Positions 14,446 to 22,026 are shown, counted from the first letter of the stretch. The stretch is 64,000 nt of DNA from Corynebacterium hindlerae (GCF_014117265.1 NZ_CP059833.1:1333069-1397068); one strand, 5' to 3'. The notes: generated from the letters alone by a model not told the origin. Numbers and translations: made by a program.

Positions 14446-14886
14446 ATGGTCTGGAACCACGGCAACACACCACGCGAAAAACTCGAAGAAAAAGCGGAGC
14501 GCAACAAAAAAATCCTCAAATGCCGCAGACTCGGGATGAGCAACCAGGAAATCGGGGACAAATTCAACCTCGACCAATCCACCGTCTTCCGCATCGTCCA
14601 AAAGCACCTCCGCGACATCCCCAAAGAGGAGGCCGACGAACTACGGCAGCTGGAGCTGGAACGCCTCGACATCGCAACCCGTGGCATCATGCCCAAAGTC
14701 CTCAAAGGCGACGCACAAGCCGTCAACGCACTGGTGAAGGTGGCAGACCACCGCGCAAAGCTCGTTGGCCTCTACCAACTTGACGCCACAGATGACGGCT
14801 CCGAAGTCGGCAAAGCCTTCGTCGAACTGCTTGACAGCGTCAAAAACGCGGTAAGCGGTGCCGATGACAGCAACATTCAGCAGTAA
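14446..14886 (+). CDS. Terminase small subunit
   Basis: A 146-residue protein with an HTH in the first half (CRRLGMSNQEIGDKFNLDQS then TVFRIVQKHL) and a helical end rich in Ala. Small terminase subunits bind the packaging site and hand DNA to the large subunit, which follows directly. CAGGAGGT lies seven bases before the ATG at 14446; the longer frame from 14353 crosses the G-rich region and lacks a site. Overlaps the large subunit. Confidence 0.82.
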   Translation: MVWNHGNTPREKLEEKAERNKKILKCRRLGMSNQEIGDKFNLDQSTVFRIVQKHLRDIPKEEADELRQLELERLDIATRGIMPKVLKGDAQAVNALVKVADHRAKLVGLYQLDATDDGSEVGKAFVELLDSVKNAVSGADDSNIQQ

Positions 14887-16138
14887 ACAGATGCGGGCGC
14901 TCGCAGACAGCGGGCACCGCGTCAACATCTGGGACGGGGCCGTACGCTCCGGCAAAACCTTCGCATGGATCTTCCTTATCCTCGCGATGATCCAACTAGC
15001 GTCGGGTGTGGGTGGCATTGTGATCGTTGGCAAAAACCGCGACAGCGTGTACCGCAACGTGTTCGAGCCGATCGAACAAAACGACGTATTCGCACTGGTT
15101 AGACCGTTCGTCCAGTACCGGCAGGGTGCCGCGTTCGCCACGATCTTCGGGAAAAAGGTGCACGTCATCGGCGCGAACGATGCTGGTGCCGAGTCCCGTA
15201 TCCGTGGTATGACGTTGCAGCTCGCGTTTTGCGATGAGTTGACGGTGCTGCACGTCCAGTTCTTCAAACAGCTCTTGGCGCGCCTGTCTGTCAAGGGAGC
15301 GAAGCTGTTTGCCACCACCAACCCTGACACGCCCGGGCATTGGTTGATGACTGATTACCTGGCGAAGATTCCCGGCTGCCGTCACTTTTCGGCATCCACA
15401 CCGCAGGATGACCGGCTCGCGGACTGGTCGTATTGGCATTTCACGATGGAAGATAACCCATCGTTGGATGAAGCCTACAAAGCGTCACTGCGCAGGGAAT
15501 ACACTGGCGTGTGGTACAAGCGCTTCATCCTTGGCCAGTGGGTGGCAGCGGACGGGGCTGTTTATGACTTCTTCGACCCAGATGCTCACACCATCTCCCC
15601 TGACGATATCCCACCAATTGAGCGGTATTTGGCAATGGGCATTGACTACGGCACCACCCACCCCACCGCTGGATACCTACTGGGGTTAGGCAAGGACGGC
15701 AAGTTGTACATCACGGATGAGTGGGCACCCAACCGCCAATCAGACGGAAAGCTCAAGAAACTCACCGATAAGCAGCTCTCCGACGACCTCAAACAGTGGC
15801 TTGAGGAACGCACATACCCTGAGTGGATCTACGTCGACCCAGCAGCAGGCAGCTTCAAGCAACAGCTCTATGTCGACGGGTTCCACCACACCGCCAACGC
15901 CAAAAACGATGTGCTCGACGGCATCCGAACCACCGCTTCCATCCTCGCCAACGGCGACCTACTCATATCAAGAGACTGCAAGTACTTGATCCAACAAATT
16001 CCGGGCTACCGCTGGGATGACAAAGCTACAGAGCGTGGCGAAGAAAAGCCCATCAAAACCGAGGACGATGAGGCAGACGCGATGCGCTATGTGTGCTACT
16101 CGTCGCGCCATTTGTGGCAGCACCGCCTAAAGGGGTAA
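14864..16138 (+). CDS. Terminase large subunit
   Basis: A packaging motor of about 425 residues. The ATPase part has Walker A (GAVRSGKTFAWIF), a Walker B-like LQLAFCDEL and the coupling motif SAR LFATTNPDT. The nuclease part shows MGIDYGTTHPTAGYL, YVDPAAGSFKQQL and the final acidic cluster EDDEADAMRY. Layout matches PBSX-type terminases. GTG at 14858 and ATG at 14864 are both possible; I favour ATG. Its stop is followed by the portal GTG after two bases. Confidence 0.92.
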   Translation: MTATFSSKQMRALADSGHRVNIWDGAVRSGKTFAWIFLILAMIQLASGVGGIVIVGKNRDSVYRNVFEPIEQNDVFALVRPFVQYRQGAAFATIFGKKVHVIGANDAGAESRIRGMTLQLAFCDELTVLHVQFFKQLLARLSVKGAKLFATTNPDTPGHWLMTDYLAKIPGCRHFSASTPQDDRLADWSYWHFTMEDNPSLDEAYKASLRREYTGVWYKRFILGQWVAADGAVYDFFDPDAHTISPDDIPPIERYLAMGIDYGTTHPTAGYLLGLGKDGKLYITDEWAPNRQSDGKLKKLTDKQLSDDLKQWLEERTYPEWIYVDPAAGSFKQQLYVDGFHHTANAKNDVLDGIRTTASILANGDLLISRDCKYLIQQIPGYRWDDKATERGEEKPIKTEDDEADAMRYVCYSSRHLWQHRLKG

Positions 16139-16140
16139 AT

Positions 16141-17706
16141 GTGAGCATGCCGAATGGTGGCGAATGGCCACCCAAGCCATACGACCAGGCTTTCGCAACA
16201 ATTGGTGAAGCTCACGACTGGTGGGAAGGCGACCCCAAGCGCCTATCCGGGCGCTACGGCTACAACCCGCCGAAGAATCACCCGAACCAGTTCCGGGGCG
16301 GCATTGTAGGGGCTGCGACCCGCATGTGGATGGGCAAACCGGTAGGTGTGGGTGAATCAGCCGACAAAATCCATGTTCCCCTCCCGGCGGATATTTGCCA
16401 CCTGTCGGCCACCACATTGTTTAACGAACCCCCAACGGTGGCGCTGTCGTCGGATGAGGGTGAAGATGAGCGGGGCAAGACCCTCCAAGCACGCATTGAT
16501 AAATTGATAAACACTCAGGAGTTCGCCTCCAACATCCTCGTGGCAGGAGAAATGTGCGCAGCCCACGGCGGGGTCTACGGGCGTATCGTATGGAACACCA
16601 CCCTCCAACCGGAACCCTGGATCGAATGGGTACAAGCCAACCAAGCCATCCCAGAATGGCGGTACGGCAAACTACAGGCCGTCACATTCTGGCAGGCGTT
16701 ACCAACCGATGACGGAAAGAAAATTTACCGCCACCTCGAACGCTACATCCCAGGCGGTGTTGAACACACCCTCTTCGAAGGCAAAGACAATGAGCTAGGC
16801 CGCCCCGTCCCACTCACCGACCACCCCCTGACCGCACCGCTTGCACAACTAGTCAACGAAGACAGTGTGATCACCCACGGCGCCGACCATCTCGCAGCCG
16901 TGTATGTGCCGAACGCTAAACCAAACGTGGCGTGGATGAACAGTGGTGAACTCAAACACCTCGGTCGTCCCGACCTGTCCCCCGACCTGTTCCCACTGTT
17001 CGACAAACTCAACATGGTGTATTCCTCACTCATGCGGGATATCCGCCTAGGCAGGGCACGCATCACCATCAACGCACAATTGCTCGAATCACGTGGCCCC
17101 GGCGGAGGTCTCGGGTTTGACGTTGACCGCGAAATCTACACGGCGGTGAATGACGGCCCCGACGGTGAGCCCATGATGCAGGCAAGCCAGTTCGCGATCC
17201 GCGTCGATGAACACCTCGCAGTGATGGACGATCTCACGAAGCGTATCCTGAGGCGCGCCGGGTACTCCCCACTATCGATGGGGATGGATGATGTGGGGGT
17301 GACTGAAACCGCGACGGAGATCAGGGCAAAATCACGCGCGACAATGAACACTCAAAAGGCGAAGGGCCGGTATTTCTCGACCGCTATCGCATATCTGACG
17401 AAGTGCTTGGTTGAGATCGATGCCGTGTTGAATAACACAGGCCTGTGGATGAAACATATGCCATCGGTCACCATCCACCCGGTCGTTGATGAAACCGCCC
17501 TGGATATTGCTAAGACAATTCAAGCATTAGACGCGGCCCGCGCGGTGTCGACCCAAACGAAGGTGCAAATGCTGCATGCTGATTGGGAGAAGTCTTTGCA
17601 GGACGCTGAGATTGACCGCATCTTGAAGGAGCAGGGCGTGGGCGTTGATCCGTTGACTGCTGCGACCATGCTTGGACTCGACGGAGAGCAACCACCTATC
17701 GATTAG
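16141..17706 (+). CDS. Portal protein
   Basis: A 521-residue protein of normal size for SPP1 gp6-type portals, the dodecamer through which DNA enters and leaves the head. Its place between terminase and minor capsid gene supports this. Readable landmarks are RYGYNPPKNHPNQFRGGIVG near the start, IEWVQANQAIPEWR, and the late AGYSPLSMGMDDVGVTETAT followed by the helical RAKSRATMNTQKAKGRYF. Start GTG 16141 follows AAAGGGG; ATG 16147 is an alternative. Confidence 0.88.
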   Translation: MSMPNGGEWPPKPYDQAFATIGEAHDWWEGDPKRLSGRYGYNPPKNHPNQFRGGIVGAATRMWMGKPVGVGESADKIHVPLPADICHLSATTLFNEPPTVALSSDEGEDERGKTLQARIDKLINTQEFASNILVAGEMCAAHGGVYGRIVWNTTLQPEPWIEWVQANQAIPEWRYGKLQAVTFWQALPTDDGKKIYRHLERYIPGGVEHTLFEGKDNELGRPVPLTDHPLTAPLAQLVNEDSVITHGADHLAAVYVPNAKPNVAWMNSGELKHLGRPDLSPDLFPLFDKLNMVYSSLMRDIRLGRARITINAQLLESRGPGGGLGFDVDREIYTAVNDGPDGEPMMQASQFAIRVDEHLAVMDDLTKRILRRAGYSPLSMGMDDVGVTETATEIRAKSRATMNTQKAKGRYFSTAIAYLTKCLVEIDAVLNNTGLWMKHMPSVTIHPVVDETALDIAKTIQALDAARAVSTQTKVQMLHADWEKSLQDAEIDRILKEQGVGVDPLTAATMLGLDGEQPPID

Positions 17707-17720
17707 AGGGGGCTGGCTAG

Positions 17721-18830
17721 GTGCCACTGAACCTGGAACGTAACGATTCCACCCACCGTGCTGTGGTGCAGCTCTACCAGCTGGTGGAGGACTCCCTTTT
17801 GCGCCGCATGGGCGAGTCGGTGGAGCGTCTGATTGAAGCTCCCGATTGGGAGCGCATGGTGACGTTGGAGATTATGCGTCTGCGTCGTGAAGCGATGAAA
17901 GCGGCGGGGATGATTGATAGTGTCCTGCCTAGGCTCACGGAGAAAGCGTTGGAAGAGGCGTTGATGATCGGCGCGACCGACGCTTACGCCGACATTAAGG
18001 CCGTGTTGGGTGAGGAAGCCGCCGCAACAGCGTCGCTTAGCAGCGCGGTGAATCATGCGGGCATGTACGCGCTCGCTGGGGAGATGCAGGGCGATCTGGC
18101 GAAACTCAGGCATTCGGTGCTGAGGGCTGCTGATGATATGTACAGGCGGACTGTGCAGGTGGCAGCTGCTAAAACAGTGACGGGCGCTCAGGCTATTGGC
18201 GGTGCGTGGCGTGATGCTGCTAGGCAGATGGCGCGCGAAGGCCTCACGGGGTTTGTGGATGATAAGGGCCGTAAGTGGAAGCTGGACACGTACGCGGAAA
18301 TGGCGACCAGGACGGCGACGAACCGGGCGCACATGTTGGGGCATTCGCAGGCAATGATCGACCACGGCCTTGATCTCATTGTCGTGTCCAGCCACAGTAA
18401 CCCTGCGCCTCAGTGTGCCCCGTTTGAGGGCAAGGTGTTGTCCCTGACAGGCAAGCATTCGGGCAGGTCGAAGATGGATAACCTTGTGGATGGTACGACG
18501 GCGATTGTTGATGTGAAGTGTTCGCTAGATGAAGCTATTGTTAAAGGTTTTCGTCACGTGAATTGTAAGCACACGTGGTCTGCCTACGTCCCCGGCACGC
18601 GTCTCCCCCAGCCTGAGCCTGACCCCGATCATGAGGGCTACAAGGCCACACAGAAGCAGCGCTACTATGAGCGGAAAATTCGTGAGTGGCGTCGGGCTGA
18701 GGCGGTCGCTGTGGATAAACAATACAAGGACGAAGCACGCGCGAAAATACGGCACTACCGGCAGCTAGCGCAACAAAACGCGGACGATAACGGCCTGCGA
18801 CGCAAGAAAGAACGAGAAACCTTGCGCTAA
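17721..18830 (+). CDS. Minor head protein (phage minor capsid protein 2 type)
   Basis: A 369-residue protein. The C-terminal half has the minor capsid 2 layout: DTYAEMATRTATNRAHMLGH, then LIVVSSHSNPAPQCAPFEGK, then GFRHVNCKHTWSAYVPGT. The last 80 residues are a highly charged helix. Such proteins bind the portal inside the procapsid and are homologous to the SPP1 gp7/Mu F group. GTG 17721 follows AGAGGGGGC. It is the last head gene before the 2.5-kb RNA and control region. Confidence 0.85.
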   Translation: MPLNLERNDSTHRAVVQLYQLVEDSLLRRMGESVERLIEAPDWERMVTLEIMRLRREAMKAAGMIDSVLPRLTEKALEEALMIGATDAYADIKAVLGEEAAATASLSSAVNHAGMYALAGEMQGDLAKLRHSVLRAADDMYRRTVQVAAAKTVTGAQAIGGAWRDAARQMAREGLTGFVDDKGRKWKLDTYAEMATRTATNRAHMLGHSQAMIDHGLDLIVVSSHSNPAPQCAPFEGKVLSLTGKHSGRSKMDNLVDGTTAIVDVKCSLDEAIVKGFRHVNCKHTWSAYVPGTRLPQPEPDPDHEGYKATQKQRYYERKIREWRRAEAVAVDKQYKDEARAKIRHYRQLAQQNADDNGLRRKKERETLR

Positions 18831-18858
18831 AAATTGTCTCATATGCCACATTCCATGC

Positions 18859-18864
18859 TACACT
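18859..18864 (+). promoter_or_regulatory. Possible promoter of the tRNA cluster
   Basis: TGCTACACT at 18856-18864 reads as an extended -10 element; TTGTCT at about 18834 is a weak -35 with a 19-base spacer. It lies just before the first hairpin and tRNA-like gene. A moderate match only. Confidence 0.3.
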
Positions 18865-18874
18865 TTACTGGTCA

Positions 18875-18911
18875 GGGTGTTTGCGGATCACCTTCCCCAA
18901 AGCAAACACCC
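18875..18911 (+). other. Strong hairpin at the start of the tRNA cluster
   Basis: A perfect 10-bp stem (GGGTGTTTGC with GCAAACACCC) closes a 17-base loop. No U-run follows, so it is not a normal terminator. It lies six bases before the first tRNA-like gene and could be a processing or stability element. Confidence 0.5.
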
Positions 18912-18916
18912 AACTA

Positions 18917-19006
18917 TCCCTTGTGACTGAGTAAGGCTTAAGGTTGCGGGCGAAGCTGGCTCGTAGATCCGTTGAGATCACGCAGGTTCAAATCCTGCCG
19001 AGGGAA
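18917..19006 (+). tRNA. tRNA-like gene with long variable arm, identity unclear
   Basis: A 90-base element with a complete acceptor pair (TCCCTTG/CGAGGGA), a canonical T arm (GCAGG-TTCAAAT-CCTGC), a variable arm closed by GATC/GATC, and a stem CGGGC/GCTCG in the anticodon position. Size and variable arm fit a Ser/Leu-type tRNA. The loop GAAGCTG lacks U33, so the anticodon cannot be assigned with confidence (AGC by position, GCT by shift). It may be degenerate or may decode in an unusual way. Confidence 0.5.
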
Positions 19007-19196
19007 CAGGCCACCGGCGACGGCGGGTGGCTGGGAGTGACAGAACAAAAGGCCGTGTTCGCGGGGCCGAAGATTGTGCAGACTGCCCTTAGCGGGGAAC
19101 GAGGCTTAGCCGCCTGATAGGTCTGGCCGGGTGCGGTACTCATAGATGACCGTGGACAAGCCCGTGGCGGTAAAAAGCAATCCGCCCTCCCACCTT

Positions 19197-19270
19197 GTGC
19201 CCTTAGCTCAATTTGGTAGAGCGCTGGTCTCCAAAACCAGTGGTTGCAGGTTCAAGTCCTGCAGGGTGTG
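19197..19270 (+). tRNA. tRNA-Trp(CCA), phage encoded
   Basis: A 74-base cloverleaf: D arm GCTC/GAGC, anticodon arm CTGGT-CTCCAAA-ACCAG, T arm GCAGG-TTCAAGT-CCTGC, acceptor GTGCCCT/AGGGTGT with three G-U pairs. Anticodon CCA reads UGG. Phage tail and lysis genes here are Trp-rich. Confidence 0.9.
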
Positions 19271-19271
19271 C

Positions 19272-19342
19272 TGTCTTGGCCTGTGGTCAGGCGCGTGTGG
19301 GTGACCCCCACATGTTTCCGGTTCGATTCCGAAGCAAGGCAA
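19272..19342 (+). tRNA. tRNA-like gene, possible Val(GAC)
   Basis: Acceptor TGTCTTG/CAAGGCA pairs fully. The anticodon arm TGTGG-GTGACCC-CCACA would show GAC (Val). The D arm is very short (CCT/AGG) and the T stem (TCCGG/CCGAA) has a C-A mismatch plus one extra base before the acceptor. It begins two bases after tRNA-Trp. Possibly decaying or structurally atypical. Confidence 0.45.
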
Positions 19343-19439
19343 AACCAGGCAGTCCAGCCAGACTGTCGAACCATGCAAGCCCGGACAGCATGTAAAAGGC
19401 GAAGAGCCGGGCCGTACTAACAGGACGCTATCTGTGGTC

Positions 19440-19482
19440 GCGTGAGTGGTATCCCACCCGGGTTCAAGGCCCGGGCACGCAC
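19440..19482 (+). other. T-arm plus acceptor-like element without the rest of a tRNA
   Basis: A canonical T arm (CCGGG-TTCAAGG-CCCGG, 19458-19474) is preceded by a variable-arm-like hairpin (GTGG/CCAC) and enclosed by GCGTG (19440-19444) and CACGC. No upstream sequence pairs with the 3' acceptor strand in the normal place, so D and anticodon arms cannot be drawn with confidence. Confidence 0.4.
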
Positions 19483-19572
19483 GAGGCTAAAGGTAAGACG
19501 CGCAAGCCCCCTTTAGCTCTATCGAGGAACGTCAGCGCCAGCATCGCAAAAGACTGGCAGCCCGGCAGGACA

Positions 19573-19612
19573 GCGCTACCGGCAGACACCTTGGCTCGAG
19601 TCCAAGGAGCGC
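19573..19612 (+). other. Second isolated T-arm/acceptor-like element
   Basis: T arm CTTGG-CTCGAGT-CCAAG enclosed by GCGCT (19573-19577) and AGCGC (19608-19612). Upstream, GCCAG/CTGGC with a 12-base loop stands where an anticodon arm would be, but the loop is too large and no 7-bp acceptor partner is found. Confidence 0.35.
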
Positions 19613-19783
19613 ACAGCACGAAACCGTTACTAGTGCGGTGGTTGTGCGAGCTGGTCTATGCGTCCCGTTAGTAGTCCACCTGAGTGTGGAACACGCTAAC
19701 CGCCTCTAGCCAGCGACCGGCACTGTTGATGCACTGCATCCCAAGCGGGTGTAGATAGCCTCTCAACACTGCCACCAAAGATT

Positions 19784-19825
19784 CCACCCCGCCAATAACT
19801 AGCCCCCCGGGCTTAGGCGGGGTGG
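19784..19825 (+). other. Strong nested hairpin before tRNA-Gln
   Basis: Perfect 10-bp arms CCACCCCGCC and GGCGGGGTGG enclose a second stem AGCCC/GGGCT. There is no U-run. It ends five bases before tRNA-Gln and could separate or process the transcript. Confidence 0.5.
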
Positions 19826-19830
19826 TCACA

Positions 19831-19902
19831 TTTCCCGTGGTGTAACAGGCAGCACCTGAGAGTTTGGTTCTCAGAGACTTGGTTCAAATCCAGGCGGGAA
19901 AG
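19831..19902 (+). tRNA. tRNA-Gln(TTG), phage encoded
   Basis: A 72-base tRNA: acceptor TTTCCCG/CGGGAAA pairs fully, anticodon arm TGAGA-GTTTGGT-TCTCA gives TTG, T arm CTTGG-TTCAAAT-CCAGG. Position 32 is G rather than a pyrimidine, otherwise the form is standard. TTG decodes CAA, a codon used often by the early phage genes. Confidence 0.85.
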
Positions 19903-20097
19903 CATGAGTCGCGATCACAGAGACCAGCGGGGCGGGCATGCAAGCCCCTATTGGGTGAGCGCTGATGGACACGCCGACCACACGCGCAAGTGCAGGCGCT
20001 TATGCCGACGTCGCGCTAAGGAAGCGTTGCGACGTGGTGAAGAACCTGAGCCGAAGTACCTGAGCCGAAGTACCCGGTAGAGACTGAATGGTTTGAC

Positions 20098-20113
20098 TAG
20101 AACAAGTGTTCTA
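20098..20113. promoter_or_regulatory. LexA (SOS box)-type operator
   Basis: TAGAACAAGTGTTCTA is a perfect 16-bp palindrome with the GAACA-N2-TGTTC core of actinobacterial LexA sites. It overlaps the end of TTGACT (20093-20098), a good -35 hexamer, and lies 11 bases before the first possible start of the next small gene, so DNA damage would be expected to derepress transcription here. Confidence 0.65.
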
Positions 20114-20123
20114 AGTTGCGGTA

Positions 20124-20336
20124 GTGTTGTCCACCATGGAACCTAGACTCACCGGCATGAACACCAACACATACCAATTCCCCAAGCCGCTCGAAGTAGT
20201 GGACTTCGAAGAACTCATTAAGGACGAAAACGGCGAACCAATCCCCTACATCGCCTGCAGCATCCCAGACGACCCAAGCGACCACTACGACGCCGACGGC
20301 AACCCACTACCAGACGATGACATCAACCTGCCATAG
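20124..20336 (+). CDS. Small acidic protein downstream of a LexA-type site
   Basis: A frame of up to 70 residues, acidic in its C-terminal half (EELIKDENGEPIPYIACSIP, then DDPSDHYDADGNP). Starts at GTG 20124, ATG 20136 and ATG 20157 are possible; none has a good binding site, so a leaderless or very short-leader transcript is conceivable. The operator just upstream suggests DNA-damage control. No family is recognised. Confidence 0.5.
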   Translation: MLSTMEPRLTGMNTNTYQFPKPLEVVDFEELIKDENGEPIPYIACSIPDDPSDHYDADGNPLPDDDINLP

Positions 20337-20343
20337 TCCAATC

Positions 20344-20393
20344 AGCCACTTACAGCCACTTACATCCACTTACGGTCACATGCGGTCACATAT
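20344..20393. repeat. Five 10-bp direct repeats (iteron-like)
   Basis: Units AGCCACTTAC (twice), ATCCACTTAC, GGTCACATGC and GGTCACATAT follow without gaps, all with the core (G/T)CCAC or GTCAC. A 10-bp period puts every unit on the same DNA face, as in binding arrays of initiators or repressors. Confidence 0.65.
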
Positions 20394-20423
20394 GCACCTG
20401 CACACCCCCACAAGTGGGTAAAA

Positions 20424-20444
20424 ATATCCACACGATTATCCACA
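20424..20444. promoter_or_regulatory. Two DnaA-box matches in A+T-rich DNA
   Basis: TTATCCACA (20436-20444) is an exact DnaA-box consensus; ATATCCACA (20424-20432) differs at one base and lies 12 bases upstream in the same direction. A+T-rich DNA follows (20441-20480). Together with the iterons just upstream this resembles a small replication origin. Confidence 0.5.
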
Positions 20445-20484
20445 AAAATATACGTCCGAATAATCGCCTTGATTATTGTTGCAA

Positions 20485-20635
20485 GTTGCAGATATGCAAC
20501 ATGAGCAGTATCAACAGTTGCGGATAGCTTTGCAGCGTATGTGCATTATGTCAGTTATGGCGGTTATGGAGTGTCAAACCGCTAAATACAGCTCATAACC
20601 GAAACGTTAATTACTAACGTAACTCGCGTTATACT
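20485..20635. promoter_or_regulatory. Palindromes and possible promoter in the control region
   Basis: GTTGCA-gata-TGCAAC (20485-20500), a doubled GTTATGG (20550-20570 region) and ACGTTA-attac-TAACGT (20604-20620) lead to TATACT at 20630-20635, a good rightward -10 element without a clear -35. A 29-codon ATG frame starts at 20640 but has no binding site. The layout suits repressor operators over a promoter firing against the leftward gene downstream. Confidence 0.4.
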
Positions 20636-20641
20636 CAAGAT

Positions 20642-20696
20642 GAAACAAAAAGAAAGCAGCACCCTACCCCATGCTTGCAGGCGCGAGGTAGAGTGC
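20642..20696 (-). terminator. Terminator of the leftward 49-codon gene
   Basis: On the minus strand a 10-bp stem (arms at 20687-20696 and 20659-20668, one G-U pair, 18-base loop) is followed by a U-rich run. It lies just after the stop of the gene at 20704. Confidence 0.7.
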
Positions 20697-20703
20697 CACG
20701 AAA

Positions 20704-20853
20704 TTACATTTGGTGAACCCAGTCTATGAAAGTTGCCGCTTTCTCAGACAGTCCATCGAAGGCTAGTTTCCCAACTAGCATGTCGATCGCCCGTTGCCAG
20801 GACATTTGCCCTTGGCGATGGGCTTTTGACGTCTTTAGACGATGCTTTCCCAT
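20704..20853 (-). CDS. 49-residue basic protein, opposite strand in the head module
   Basis: A basic N terminus (MGKHRLKTSKAHRQGQMSWQ) is followed by a helical half (RAIDMLVGKLAFDGLSEKAA). GGGAGGTGAA lies seven bases before the ATG at 20853, the best binding site of this 2.5-kb stretch. A structured leader precedes it and a terminator follows, so it is an independent leftward unit. No family is recognised; small nucleic-acid-binding protein is an inference from composition. Confidence 0.6.
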   Translation of the reverse strand: MGKHRLKTSKAHRQGQMSWQRAIDMLVGKLAFDGLSEKAATFIDWVHQM

Positions 20854-20990
20854 ATTCAGTTTCACCTCCCTTCCCAGGTCGGTGAGCTTGACCCCTGAGC
20901 GATGACTCAGGAACCTCACCGCAAGCGGTGGGCCATGAGGTCACCGCTCCCAAGAGGGCCGTGGATTCTCCGAAGAACCTCCACTAGCGT
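20854..20990 (-). ncRNA. Structured leader of the 49-codon gene
   Basis: Three successive hairpins can be drawn on the minus strand: CCTGAG/CTCAGG (20894-20911), ACCTCA/TGAGGT (20913-20941, with inner ACCGC/GCGGT) and GTGG/CCAC with an inner six-pair stem (20961-20984). They fill most of the region between a possible promoter (around 21020-21050) and the start codon. A regulatory leader or attenuator is plausible; no known riboswitch class is recognised. Confidence 0.4.
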
Positions 20991-21303
20991 CGAGTTACAA
21001 CGTTGTTGTTCACTTTTCGCTAAATGTAACTTTAGCAGTTGAAAAACAAACGTGCGAAAAGTATTTCTTACCAAATCCACACAGGCAAAGATCATCAAGA
21101 TCACAAGAGACTCAAAATTGCGGCCCGTAGCGGCCCATAGCGACACTTGGTGACAAAATAGCTGGACGAATGAACAATTGTCCAAGAAAATCGCCAATCT
21201 TGAGCACTTTCGTCACTCCCCTATTCTGGGGCTAGTTCTCGCCAACGCCCACAAACTGCAATTCTCCATTCGCCCAACAAAGATGGCGAAACTAGGAGAA
21301 AAA

Positions 21304-22014
21304 GTGGAGAACACCACCCAGCCTGAGACTCAGGAAGCCCAGGCACCCGTAGACGCAGCCCCGGCGGACGCGCCTACCCCAAACGATCTTGCAGCGAAGG
21401 CCACCCCGGAACCGGCACCAGCTGATCCTGCACCAGCTCACAATGAGCAGCCTGAAACTTTCGACCGCGCCTATGTCGAAAAGCTCCGCAAAGAAGCCGC
21501 CGAATACCGCACCAAAGCAAAAGCTGAGGCGGAAAAGGTGGAAGCGGAAAAGCAAGACCTGATCCAACAGCTCGGCAAAGCACTCGGATTCGTCAAGGAC
21601 GAAGAACCCGTAGACCAAGCCGCATTGATTGAACAGGCTAAGGCTGAAAGTGACCGTTACCGCAACGAGCTAACCCAGCTCCGAACCGAAAACGCGATCA
21701 CCAAGGCGGCGACCAGCGCTGGTGCTGACACTGACATTCTCATCCCATTCCTTAAGGGCAAGGGGCTGCTGGACAGCCTCGATACTACCGCCGATGACTA
21801 CGCCTCCCAGGTGGAGAAGCTTGTGGCGGACACCGTCAACGCTAACCCAAAGTTCCGGCTGTCTGCACAGCCCACGGCTTCTGGGGTTGACACTACCGGC
21901 GCACCAAGCGCCGACAAGCACATCACCCGCGATGACCTCGCACAGCTCGCAGCAAACGGCCAATGGGCGCGAATCAACGAGCTGGCAGCGGCGGGGAAAC
22001 TCAACCACCTATAA
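21304..22014 (+). CDS. Capsid scaffolding protein
   Basis: A 236-residue acidic, Ala/Pro/Glu-rich protein directly before the capsid gene. An unordered start (Pro/Ala repeats) is followed by a long coiled coil (residues about 55-130, including KLRKEAAEYRTKAKAEAEKV) and a helical end (HITRDDLAQLAANGQWARIN), the usual scaffold layout. I chose GTG 21304 because AGGAG sits five bases upstream; the frame to 21178 has no site. Confidence 0.78.
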   Translation: MENTTQPETQEAQAPVDAAPADAPTPNDLAAKATPEPAPADPAPAHNEQPETFDRAYVEKLRKEAAEYRTKAKAEAEKVEAEKQDLIQQLGKALGFVKDEEPVDQAALIEQAKAESDRYRNELTQLRTENAITKAATSAGADTDILIPFLKGKGLLDSLDTTADDYASQVEKLVADTVNANPKFRLSAQPTASGVDTTGAPSADKHITRDDLAQLAANGQWARINELAAAGKLNHL

Positions 22015-22026
22015 AGGAGCATGGTC

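Noticed and set aside
18875-18911. Rho-independent terminator after the minor head gene
   Set aside because: The stem is perfect but no U-run follows; kept as an unassigned hairpin.
19343-19830. Phage tmRNA
   Set aside because: Conserved tmRNA ends and a tag reading frame ending in Ala-Ala were not found.
20640-20729. 29-codon plus-strand frame after TATACT
   Set aside because: No ribosome binding site and it overlaps the terminator and end of the better supported leftward gene; kept only as a note.
21178-21303. N-terminal extension of the scaffold gene
   Set aside because: No binding site at 21178 or 21283; AGGAG sits in front of GTG 21304.
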